Assembly: GCF_003265705.1 (NCBI RefSeq)
Contig: NW_020312904.1
Span: forward strand, 4,004,672-4,068,671
DNA from: Callorhinus ursinus
Lineage: Eukaryota > Chordata > Mammalia > Carnivora > Otariidae
DNA: 64,000 nucleotides
Direction: 5' to 3'
The notes beneath the pieces are model-generated. The model was not told the origin of the DNA, did no database searches, and saw nothing but the letters and a program-made list of their open reading frames with translations. Numbering within the stretch: position 1 is the first letter of the stretch; every line of letters starts with the position of its first letter. Positions 13,138 to 24,706 of the stretch are shown piece by piece. Both the position numbers and the translations under genes were made by a program.

Positions 13138-13348
13138 TTAATGTGTCTTTTGTAAGCAGCATATAAGTGGCATTTTTAAAGCCGGTCTGTGGAGAGAGAG
13201 GTAAGGAAGCAAATACAGCAAAATATTAATTGGAAAACCTAGGTAGTAGCGTAGGCATCTATACTGTACAATTCTGTCTCTTTTTCTGTTTGGAAATTTT
13301 TATAGTAAAATGTTGAGACAAAAAGAAACAAAACAAACCCAGGTCTTC

Positions 13349-13349
<1 letters not shown>

Positions 13350-13445
<96 letters not shown>
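13350..13445. repeat. Compound (GA)n(TG)n microsatellite
   Basis: About 29 GA units (13350-13407) pass directly into about 19 TG units. It lies just beyond the 3' end of an L1-like AAATTTTTATAGTAAAATG stretch. Confidence 0.97.
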
Positions 13446-13446
<1 letters not shown>

Positions 13447-14127
13447 CTGTAAGGGGCCATGACTTGACTCAGAGGAGAGTCATAGAGAGGCCCCACACCT
13501 GGACCCTGGCTCTGCCTTCCAGCCAGCGCTAAGGCGTAAGCTCTCTTCTCCTGTTTTCTCTTGGCAGGAGGGTGACCGTGGCGTCCAACGGGGTCAGGGC
13601 TATGGAAGTAACCTGCCCAGTGCCTGGCCTGGGCGGGTCCTTCAATGGCTGGGTTCACTTTCCCCGCCTGAGAACCACGGGGAATGTGTTGTGCTTCTGG
13701 CCACCAGCAGAGGGCGCACGGAAAGCAAGCGCGTGCCCGAAGTTTCCAAGCCTGCCCTTCCTCTTGAACATTTGTTATGATGCAAAATTCAGAGAGTTAA
13801 AGCATGCCTCTCCACACTGGGCCCGTGATTCCGGGCCTATAATGTGTTATTAGCGGCGGCAGCGGCCTCTGAGCGCTATCTGCCCGTGGCTACCAACCCA
13901 CATGTGACTCTATCCTGGGCTCCTTTGCAAGATCTACTTCTTTATCTGTATGTCTCCCACTTTATCTCCCTGTTCAAGCGCAGGAGGAGTGACAATATGG
14001 ATGCGCGATCTCTCCTCCATCACCAGTACCCTCCTCAAAGTGTGGTTTGTTCAGCGTGGCCACCAATGTTCCTAATGGGATTGTCCTAGGAGGTAATGGG
14101 ACCAGGTGCCCTCTGCATTCTGCCCGT

Positions 14128-14545
14128 TATGGGTTGAATTGTGTTCCCCCAGAAAGATATGTTGGAGTCCTAAACTCCAGTAACTCAGACGTGACCTTAT
14201 TTGGAAATAAGGTCATTGTAGATAGAATTAGTTAAGATAAGGTCACTGGGGTGGGCCCTAGTCCAATATGACTGGCTTCCTTATAAAAAGAGGGAATTTG
14301 GACACGGATGGGCACATCTGGAGAATGCCATGTAGAGACAAAGGCATAGGTCAGGGTGAGGCATCGATAAGCCAAGGAACCCTAAAAGTCGCCAGCAAAC
14401 CGTTAGAAGCTGCGGAGCCCTCGGAAGGAACCAGCCCCGCCAACACCTTGATCTCTGGCGTCCAGACTGTGAAGAAGTAGAAATGTCTGTGGCTTAAGCC
14501 CCCCAGTCTGTGGTACTTTGTTATGGCAGCCCCAGGAAACGAGGG
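14128..14545 (+). repeat. Ancient interspersed repeat, family not assigned
   Basis: Contains GGGTTGAATTGTGTTCCCCC, ATGACTGGCTTCCTTATAAA and GTGGTACTTTGTTATGGCAG. These phrases recur widely in mammals. The family name is left open. Confidence 0.6.
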
Positions 14546-15869
14546 GGTGTACCATCACAATCACTCAGGAGTGCATGCTCCATTCGGGATGGCCAGCAGC
14601 TGTGGCGAGGGGGTGAATCACAGGGGGTGCACTTGATTTGGATGGATCTGGAGGCCTCCTCCCCCGGCAGGAGGAGCATAGTCAACGTGGGTCTGTTGGA
14701 ATTGCCCCACTGCCTAACGGGGACATCCTAGGGGCAATCTGAGCCAGTAGACCGCTCATTCCTCCGCCTGCCAAGGAGAACACCTCGGGCCCCATAGACT
14801 TGTAGTGAAGAAGCTCATCCACAAGAGGCACTAGTGAGATCCCGCATCAATGGACTTGCATGTCCCCCACTCCCCGGCGTAAGATCACAATTCCTATTTC
14901 AGCCCCCGCACCTGCAGGAGCCCCCCGCCCCCGCCCTGCCCCGCCTCGCCCTGGGGGTGGCAGCATTACTAGGCGAACTCTGGGTGCTAACTATGAACAT
15001 TGGCTCAAATGCTTTGCCATTCTGGGAGCCCGCGTGAGCCTGGATTGGCCAGGAGACTGGGACGCGTGTCTTCAAAGTCAGCCTCTCTTCTGGCAGCCCC
15101 ACCGCTGCTGGGCCCCTCTTTGGAAGCATGCACCCCGGATCCTGCTACTCCGTGGCCCACAGCTCCTCAGGAGCTCTCCCGGTTGAAGTCCACAGGATCC
15201 TCTCCTTCCACCCCAGCCCGTGCGGTGCCCCAGGCCGTCTGCATGCTGCGCTCCACAGATAACGTGCCTTTGTGTGTGCCCGGCTCGAGAGTCCCAAGAG
15301 CAGGAGGTAAACGGCTCTGCTGAAGCCGCTCTTGCTTTGGGGGGCTGCTAGCAGAGCCAGGAGAGCGAGGCGTTTGAGAGCCAGGCTCCCGGGGCTCAAC
15401 CCCAGGCCCATCACTGCCCGTCAGTGTGACCGTGGGCAAGTCCCTTATCGTGTCTATACCTCGGGCTCCTCTCCTGAACAGGTGAGTCATAAAGATACCC
15501 ACCACTGGCTGCGTAAGGGTCAGACACGTAGTGAGCGCTCGTGTTAGCCTTCACAGCAGGCTCACTGGGGGCTCAGTGAGATGCAGGCCCCCTTAAACGC
15601 CACTCTCTCTGGGATGGTCCTTCGCAGGGCCGCTTCTGCTCCATCCCTGCCCCCACGGCCCCCACGGCCACTCAGGGGACTCTCTCGGAGCGGAGCTGGA
15701 CAGAGACTAATGCTCCTCATACACGTGCAAGGGAGAGAGAGGTTCCATGCCTGTTAGTCCGCAGGAGAAAATGAGATGGGGACTTCTGAAACATGGAGTG
15801 GATTTCTTTTTTTAATACATGTGACTCTTCACAGCTACTGCATTTTATGCAGAAATGGTTTCTCTTTCT
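14546..15869. other. Intergenic DNA downstream of RIBC2
   Basis: GC-richer unique sequence with a MIR relic at about 15395-15550 (GTGACCGTGGGCAAGTCCC, then GTAGTGAGCGCTCGTG). The RIBC2 3' UTR occupies roughly 15790-15869. No other gene seen. Confidence 0.55.
15811..15816 (-). promoter_or_regulatory. Likely RIBC2 polyadenylation signal (ATTAAA)
   Basis: The minus strand reads ATTAAA 54 nt after the RIBC2 stop codon. This is the commonest variant polyadenylation hexamer and predicts a very short 3' UTR of roughly 70-90 nt. No canonical AATAAA was seen closer to the stop. Confidence 0.55.
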
Positions 15870-15948
15870 TTAGCGACTTTGTGTATTAAATTGTGTGAAA
15901 TAATCTTCAGTGGGTTGATTTGTACAGACTTCCTCCATATATTTTTTC
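15870..15948 (-). CDS. RIBC2: RIBC2 coding exon 7 (residues 352-377 and stop)
   Basis: The terminal 79 nt of coding sequence follows acceptor ATTATCAG. It completes the split Gln, then reads KKYMEEVCTNQPTEDYFTQ and FNTQSR before TAA. The family C-terminus as I remember it has nearly the same peptide, so the call is firm despite the length. The exon lies about 70 bp from the edge of the tandem array in intron 6. Confidence 0.93.
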
Positions 15949-18900
15949 CTGATAATAAAACAAGGAGAAAAAAACAATCAGCAAAGGCCTGGTTTCCTAA
16001 ATATTTTACTTTTTAAATCTATATCTATCTATCTATACATATATATACATACATGTATACATTTATACACTATACACACATATATATACACGTATACACT
16101 ATACACACATATATACATATATACACTACACACGCACATATACATATATATACACTATACACACATATATACACGTATACACTATACACACACATATATA
16201 CATATATACGCTACACACACATTCACGTATACACTACACGCACACATAAGCACGTATACACTATACGCACACATATACACGTATACACTATACACACACA
16301 TATATCCACGTAGACACTATACATACACATATATACATATATACGCTACACACACATTCACGTATACAATACACGCACACATAAGCACATATACACTACA
16401 CGCACACATATACACATATACTTTACACACACATATATACACATATACACTATACACACATATATACACGTATACACTACACACACATTCACGTATACAC
16501 TACATGCACACATATACACGTATACACTATACACACACATATATACACGTATACACTATACGCACATATATACACGTATATACTACATGCACATATATGC
16601 ACGTATACACTACACACACATGCACGTATACACTACATGCACACACATTCACGTATACACTACACACACACAAGCATGTATACACNNNNNNNNNNNNNNN
16701 NNNNNNNNNNNNNNNNNNNNNNNNNNNNNNNNNNNNNNNNNNNNNNNNNNNNNNNNNNNNNNNNNNNNNNNNNNNNNNNNNNNNNNNNNNNNNNNNNNNN
16801 NNNNNNNNNNNNNNNNNNNNNNNNNNNNNNNNNNNNNNNNNNNNNNNNNNNNNNNNNNNNNNNNNNNNNNNNNNNNNNNNNNNNNNNNNNNNNNNNNNNN
16901 NNNNNNNNNNNNNNNNNNNNNNNNNNNNNNNNNNNNNNNNNNNNNNNNNNNNNNNNNNNNNNNNNNNNNNNNNNNNNNNNNNNNNNNNNNNNNNNNNNNN
17001 NNNNNNNNNNNNNNNNNNNNNNNNNNNNNNNNNNNNNNNNNNNNNNNNNNNNNNNNNNNNNNNNNNNNNNNNNNNNNNNNNNNNNNNNNNNNNNNACACT
17101 ATACACACATATATACACGTATACACTATACACACATATACACATGTATACACTACACACACACATACATACATGTATACACTATACACACACATATATA
17201 TGATTTATACACTATACACACATATATGCATGTGTACACTATACACACATTTATATACTACATATATAGCGTGGCTATGAAGACATTTGTTCATCCCATC
17301 TGACTCCCCTCAGATCGTCTCTACTGATCCTTTGGGGCCCCCAACAGAAGTGACCGGCCCAGAGTGGACCCACCGGCAAACAGACACCTGATTGCAGAAC
17401 ATACCGGTGGGTCTCTGCCAAGTTCAAGCCAAGAGCTTGATGAACAGACAGGTAAATATGTAAATAATGTGTTTTTTAACAACAAGTTCACCGACGGATC
17501 TGCATTTGATGTTTTCTGTAGGCGGAATTGCGAACAGCTCCTGGAGTCTGTCAGTACGGCGAAGAGACTCCAGCTGGCCCTGGGCAGCCCGGAAGGCCCC
17601 TCGCTGCACTGGGTAGCTGCCGCCGTCCTCCCACCACGTCCGAGCCACAGAGCCTCCTAGGAAAAGCCCTCCGACTCCGCCAGGTTCACCCAGTGCCCTC
17701 CCCTGGGGCTCCCGTCCCCTCTGTGTACTCCATCACCAGCCCCCATGGCCGAGCCACTGGGGGTCACTAGTGTCCCCACGAGCACCTCCCAGAGTGGGTC
17801 ATCTGGCCAGTGCCGGGACCAGTGGTTTCCAAGCACTTAATTTCTGGCCTGTGGCTCTCGGCCCTTCTCCCCTTCCTGTTTGAATTCTATACCAGGGGGC
17901 TGTGCCGCCCAAGCCACGGCTGCTAGGGGGCCCCCAGGGAGATCCACGGCACGGGCCCTGGGCCTCTGGGTGGGAAAGACTCGGGGAGGGTGGGTCCACA
18001 CAGCCTGCTCTGACCCTCCCCACGACTCAGCCGGATCTCCGCTCCTACGTGCTGCCTGCTCCCCGCCCAACCCCTCCCGCCTCCCCGGGGCCCCTTCACC
18101 CAGGCCCTCACTGCGCACGCTGCTCCTTGGCCAGGCTGAGGTTGCTGCAGTCCAGAGCCCTGCGCAGGTCTCGCTGCTGGCGTTGCTGCCACCGCTCCCT
18201 GAGCAGAGCGGCGCGTGCCGTCTGTATACTCCGACGGTCCCAGTCCATGTCTCGCTGCCGCTCTTCCTCCTGAAGCCTCTGGAGGGAGGAGAGGTGACTC
18301 ACCACCACCTGTCCCCAGACCCAGAAGAGATCCAGGGGATCATCTAGGAGAATCGGCCTCTCCTCTTACAGCTAGGGAAACTGAGGCTTGGGGGGGGGCA
18401 GGTAGGTGAGCAACATCGTGCGGGAAATCAGAGGAGACCACCCCCACCTGCCATCATTCCGGGTGGCCCAGGTGCTTCCCACACTTTGAAGGTGTCAGCT
18501 GGCCCTCTGAGGCCTGCAGGGACAGCAGCAGCCAGCCCAGGGCTCTGGAGGCAGGGCCTCCCACCCCGGATGCCACCAGTGGGGCGTGCTGCCGAGCACT
18601 GGGATCACCCGGTCGCTTCTAGAACATACGGAAGCGACAGCCCCACCCGACAATGGGCTCATGATCTTGGGGGTGAATTTCTGCATCTCAGCTCATTCCC
18701 CATTGCCTTCCAGACCCTCTATAAAAACCACTGAGCCTTCGAAGAGGCACCTGGATTAATGCAGAGGGAAGGGGCCACTCCGGAAACCTGAGTAGTTTTA
18801 TCAGCCAACCTGAGTATAAATTACCTTGTCAGCTCACCCTTCTACAGGCAAAAGGAAGCAAAAGCAGGTGGGGCTGGGTCTGAGGACGAGTACGCCTCCT

Positions 18901-21900
18901 TCCATTCCATGGGTTCCAGGGCAGGGTTCCCGGCCACCCGATGAGCAGGGCTAGAGTGTCCAGTGGCCCCGCAGTCCTGGGTCAGCAGGCCACCAGGCAC
19001 AGACGGGCTGGCAGAGGCCCCGGCCCCCTACCCAGGGACTAAGCCGAGGCTAGCATCTGGTTTTGTCACCTACAGGGTGAGTCATTTTGCCTGTCTAAAC
19101 CTCAGTTTCCTTTCCTGTAAAATGAGGCTGCTCACAGCTGCCCTGAGTCATGACACAAGATGCTTTCATGAAGAATAGAGAATGCCATGGGGACATACTT
19201 GCCCCGGACTCAGAGACAGGCAATCTAACTATTCTTTGCATGATCTCCATTTTCCAAACTGTCTCCCTACCTGAAAGAGGCGCAGGAGGGAAGGGCACCA
19301 GGGGGCATACAAGGGTGCGGGGCAGGGGAGTATTTATGAGTGGTGAGACCTATTGTAGGCGTTTTTCCCCTTTGTGTTTTTCTGTCTTAATTTTCTACAA
19401 AGATGCTGCAGCTTTCCGGACAGATGGTCAACCTTCCCTGCCAGACAGCTGAGCTGAAACGCAGGACGGAAGGACAGAGCAGGGCCTTGCAAGGGGGACC
19501 AACGTTCCCTGCATCTGATGCCAACTTCGGGGCTCTTCCCACAGTGGGCTATTTCCCCGCCTCAGCCCTGGCTACCCCCCACTCCCGATGCCACACACTT
19601 GACCTTCTGGGCCTGGAGGAGAGCAGGCAGGGGAGACGTCCCACCTGCTCCTCATTCCCTGCGCCAGGCTGCTGCCCCTCCCCCTGTACTCGCCTGACCG
19701 TGGCACCTTCCACCCCACCTGAGGTGGTCAATTGCTGACCCTGGGGCAGCCCCGCCCACCTTGCAGGCCTGAGAACTTTCCTTTCGCTGGCTTCTCAGCC
19801 AGTCCCTCTCCTCTCCAAAGACCTAGGGCCAACCCATCAGCTGTCACCCCCTGGGCACAACCTACCAGTGACCCTCGAACTCCAATGGACATCAGAACCC
19901 CTGGGGGACTTTCCTAGCCACAGACTCTGGGCCCCGCTCCAGGGTTTCTGGTTCCGGAGGTCTGGGGTGGGGCCTGAGAATCTGCATTTCTCCCAAGTTC
20001 CTAGGCAATGCGGATGCTGCTGGTCCAGAGACCGCACTTTGAGGGCTTCTGCCCCCACCTTGTCATCACCAAGAATGCCAGCCTCCCTAGGGTCACCACC
20101 TTCAAGGGTCCTAATTCCCACCATTCTGACCCGCCTCTTCCACCCGCTCTCCGGTCCCCTGATTTCAACAGTTATTCCATCCCTCACCCCACGCCGGGCC
20201 CTCCTACCCACTGACCGCACACTTCCTAGTCCCGGCACCCGTTGCGACCTCATGTCCCTCCTTGCTCGGCCCAGCCTCCCTGGCTGACACCCCCTGGCAG
20301 ACGCCCTCGGTGCCCTTGAAACTCTCACTTGGTCAGACTTGCGGGCAGGCCCTGAGCATGGACCCCTTACAGCTGAGCGTGGCCAGGGCACATGACCATG
20401 CTCACTGGGGATACTTCAAGTTCATGACCTTCAGCCTCCAGGGGGCCCCCGGCTCTGCCTGGCCATCCCGCCCTCTTCCCCTAGGCCGTTCCTTTCCGCC
20501 TCTCCTAGATGACCATTAGCACCCCGTTCTCCGTCCCCAGACCCCCAACTGGACCCCCTCCCCCTCAGCTGCTGGCCTCCCTTCCTGTTTCCCCAGGAAA
20601 TAGGGGCTCCATACGCTGCCCCACCAACACGCCCCACGCCCATGGCCAGGGATGATCAGCCTGGGCTCCTACCCACCGCAAGCCTCAGCTAGTGCTGCCA
20701 GGGCCTCATGCGTCTGCCACCCGGGCCACGGGCTCCAGCAAATCCCTGCTGGTGTCAGTGTCCCCTCCACTGTGTTGTCCTCGTGGAGTGACAAGTGTGC
20801 TGTTATTTCTATAATCAGAAAGCCAAACACCTTTCTGACGGGGACCCCATGTCCCCACAGCTACCACCCCCTTCCCCTGCGCCCTTTAGAGCAAAACACT
20901 TTGGAAGGGTTGTCGGCACCTCTGGTCTCCACTTCCTTCCTGCCTGTGACCTTCTGTGTCCCCCGCCCCTCCTCCAGGGATGCTCCAGAGAGAGGCGCCA
21001 GGGACCGCCACCTGGATCCAGCATTCAGCCCGCAGCCCAGTGGCACTGTCTGATCCAGGGGCTCCCCTGCTGGGCCCCTCCTCCCTCCCTGGCTTCCCCT
21101 TCTCCAGCCCCTTCATTCTTCCTAAACGATGGTGGGGGTGTGGGCTGTCCCATGCCTCAGTCCTCAGACCCCTTCTGTCTTCACTCACTTCCTGCGTGAC
21201 TTTAGCCAGGTTCACTGCCTTAAACGCTGTCTGTGTGGCCATATCTCTCTGCCTATATCTCCAGCCCGGACCTCGTTCTGAACTCCAGCTGCTGGCTTTA
21301 CTGGGACGTCATGGCAGAAAATATTCCTTGTCTACCGGTAGCCATTTTTTCTTTCTTCCTTAATAAAACAACTGCCAGCACCTTACAGCCTGGAATAAAC
21401 ACTACATTTCCCGATCTTCTTTACAATTTGGGGCAACCCTGTGACTAAGTGTTATCCAAGGGAATTTAAGTGGAAGTGTCCCATGAAACTTTTGGGAAGT
21501 GTCCTTAGAGTGTTCTTCCTCATTCCTTCTTCCTGCTAGATGGTATATGTGCTGCCGAAGCGAGCACTCTTCCTGCTAGATGGAATATGCATGTGATGGC
21601 TGGAGCTCAAGCAGCCAGCGTGCACTAGGAAGTGGGAGCCAGGTGCCAAGGATGGCAAAGCATTAGTCAATGACCATGGAGTTGCCATACCAGCCCTGGA
21701 CTATCTTCCTAAGGATTTGGTCTCCATGCAAGAGACAAGTTCTATTTTATTTAAGATGCTGTTAGTCAGGGTTTTCTGCCATGATCAGGCACAGAATCCT
21801 AACAGATATAGATGTCTAATAGGCACTGCACATATAACATATCCAAAGTTGCACTTGTGACTTCTACTCCAGTTATCAACCTGCTCCTCCCACCATCATC

Positions 21901-24671
21901 CTATCTCAGTAAACGCCAGCTCCACCCTTCTCACTGCTCAGGCCGGAAGGCCTGGAGTAATCCTTACCTCCTCTGGGTCTCATATGCCACATCCAACCCT
22001 TCAACCAATCCTGTTTTCTCTACTTTCAGAATAGATCCAGAATCTGACCATTTCTCAGCACCCTCGCTGCCAGTGCCCTGGACCAGCCAGCACCATCTCT
22101 CACCTTGACCACTGCAACAGCCTCCCCAGTGACCCCTCTCCCCCCACACCCCAGTGCAGTTCTTCCTCAACACACCTGCGAGAGGGATCCTGCTAAACGT
22201 TAAGTCAGAGCATGTCACTCCTCTGCTCAAAACCCTCCAGAGCTTCCCATCAGTCACAGAAAAAGCCAAGTCTTCCCCATGGACTGCCAGGACCTTGACC
22301 TTCCACCACCCAGACCTCCTTCTGTCCCTGTCCTCACTCCACCCCCAGCCACCTGGCTCCTCACTTCTCCCTGAACAGGTTGAGCTGGTCCTGCCTCAAG
22401 GCCTTTGCCCTGGAATCTCACCCTGCCTGGTGGTCATTCTCCAGATATCTGCATGGCTCGATCCCTCCCCTTCTTCAAGTCTTTGTTCCAGCATCACTTC
22501 CTAGTCTCCTGGTGACCCCCCTCAAGCCCCAAACCCTCCATCCCCTTGGCCCAGCCTTACGTCCACCCAAGCACATCACCCGTGTGTGGGGTTATTTGAC
22601 TCTCGTCTTCCCCTGCCCCCCCCCAGAACAGAAACCCCTTGAGGGCCTCTTCTAGGGACAAGCGCGGCAGCAGCTATAACCCGACGCTGGAGGAAGGCAG
22701 CGGGAGGGTGGCCCAGGGCTACGTGTGCGAGCTCTGGGGGGCGGGGGGGAGGCACCAGCTTCTCCTGGACTTGCTGCTTCTGAACCAGGCGGATCTGCTC
22801 CAGCTGCTCCTGGGTCATGCCCTTCCAGCGATCAGGGACCACGCGGTGGGGCCCAAAGGAGCTGGCTGCCTGGTGCGGGTTCTCCGAGAGCAGGTCCCCA
22901 CGCAGCAGGTTGGAGATCTCAGCCAGGTTGTCTTCTTGTTCCTGTTTTTTCTCTCGAATTTTCCTTTCCAGCGACTCGGTGGCCTGCACAGGGGAAGACA
23001 TTAAGGAAGATGCCCTGAGTGACCCCATGGGGATTGAGGGACAGGTGGGCACATCTCCCTGGGAGCCCTTGACTTGGAAGAGTTTGCTGAAGTGCACGGG
23101 GGGCAGGTGGGGTGGGGGCAGAAGACTCATCAGGCATGGATGTGGGGGGGCCCTTGGACCCAGACTGCCTTGATGATGATGGGCATGTGGGCTGGGCTGA
23201 GGGAATCCCCACCTGTTGGTTGTGTGGGTAAAAACTGCAGGTGTTTGCGCTAATCTGTGAAAGCAGGGAGCCATCTCCCCAGGTTAGGCCACTGTCTCCC
23301 ATTGGCTTGGCCTCACTCACCTCAGGGCAAGGCTCTGTGCCCCTCCCAGGGGCCCCGGTCACCCTTGGATTGCTATAGGCCACAAAGAACCCCCAACAGA
23401 GTGGTTCACCACAGTGGTGACTTCTTTTTTTTTTTTCTTTAAGATTTATTTATTTTAGAGAGAGAGCATGCGTGCACAAGCAGGAGGCAGAGGGAGAGAG
23501 AGAATTTCATGCAGACTCACCACTGAGTATGGAGCCCGATGTGGGGCTTGATCCCAGAACCCTGAGATCATGACCCGAGCCGAAATCAAGAGTTGGACAC
23601 TCAACCGACTAAGCTGCCCAGGCGCCCCAAGACTGAGATTTGGGAAGTGTTTCCCACCCATGCCAACATGAGTTAGCCCACTCCTGACTGGCATGGGTGG
23701 GTGTCATCATTATCCCTACTCTGCAGATGACAAAACTGAGGCACTTGGCTGGCTTTTCCAAGGCGGCAGACAAGAGCCTGGTCTTGTGCCTGCACAGCTG
23801 GGCTCCAGGGCCTGCCTCTAATCCTGACACCACAACACACGTCTAACAAAAGGAGCAGGCCTCACCTCCCCAAGGGAGACTCTCCAATGTGTGCATCCTC
23901 TGCTGAACTGGACTGACCTGCTTCAAATTGCTCTTGAGGACAATTATGTAGACCTTTGTATTAATATTCCAGGCTAACGGACAAAGCCTATTTCTAGTCA
24001 GGAACTGAGCTGCAGAAGCCACAGGTGGCTTTCCCCCGAACAGGGGGCATTTTCCATGGTGTCGCCTCACAGTGTGCACATGAGGAGTTGGGGGACCCAA
24101 GAGTGCCAGCACGTTGCAGGTGCTCACTGAAAATGTCACTGAATGAATAAATACATCAACTAGTGCAGCAACATGGTTTCCAGAAAACAAAACAAAAACA
24201 GTCCCCAGCAAGAGGGCTAATAGATAACCTGTTGAGAGAACTCAGAGAGTAAAGAATGGGTGAGCAGTCACAGCACACTGAGAATCAAGAGCCCCATCCG
24301 CCAGGAATTCCCTGCAGGGCTGGGAGCAAATGACCTCTCCTCTTAGGCATTGTCTGCAAAATGAAGGGCAAGGACCCGGTGCTGTCTAGGATCTCCTGCA
24401 GGCTGCTGATTGTGACCTGGGCTCCAGGGGCCTTAGTCTGTCCTTGGGCTCCGCCCCCCCAACCCTGGCAGTGCGCCCTCCTCAGGCCTCCACAACCCCT
24501 CCTTCCTGCCCCACTGAAAACCAACATTCTCTCTGGTCTCTGATCTGGCCTCTCCAGGATTTTCGGATGACATCAATGTCCCACCAGTAGGACATTTTTG
24601 AGCTTGTGTCTCCAATATCTTTAGTTCACAATGTGATACTATTAGACCATACAAATAGCATGTACTTCATA

Positions 24672-24706
<35 letters not shown>

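Noticed and set aside
16019..17265. Possible CRISPR-like periodic array
   Set aside because: The units are contiguous and degenerate with no unique spacers, and the genome is mammalian. It is a minisatellite.
16504..17303. Open frames of 168-258 codons crossing the gap
   Set aside because: They are mostly unknown residues plus tandem-repeat-coded His/Thr/Tyr or Cys/Val/Tyr runs.
19837..20391. Minus-strand frame of 184 codons in RIBC2 intron 5
   Set aside because: Arg/Gly-rich and GC-driven, with no recognised domain. The surrounding region is intronic on the same strand.
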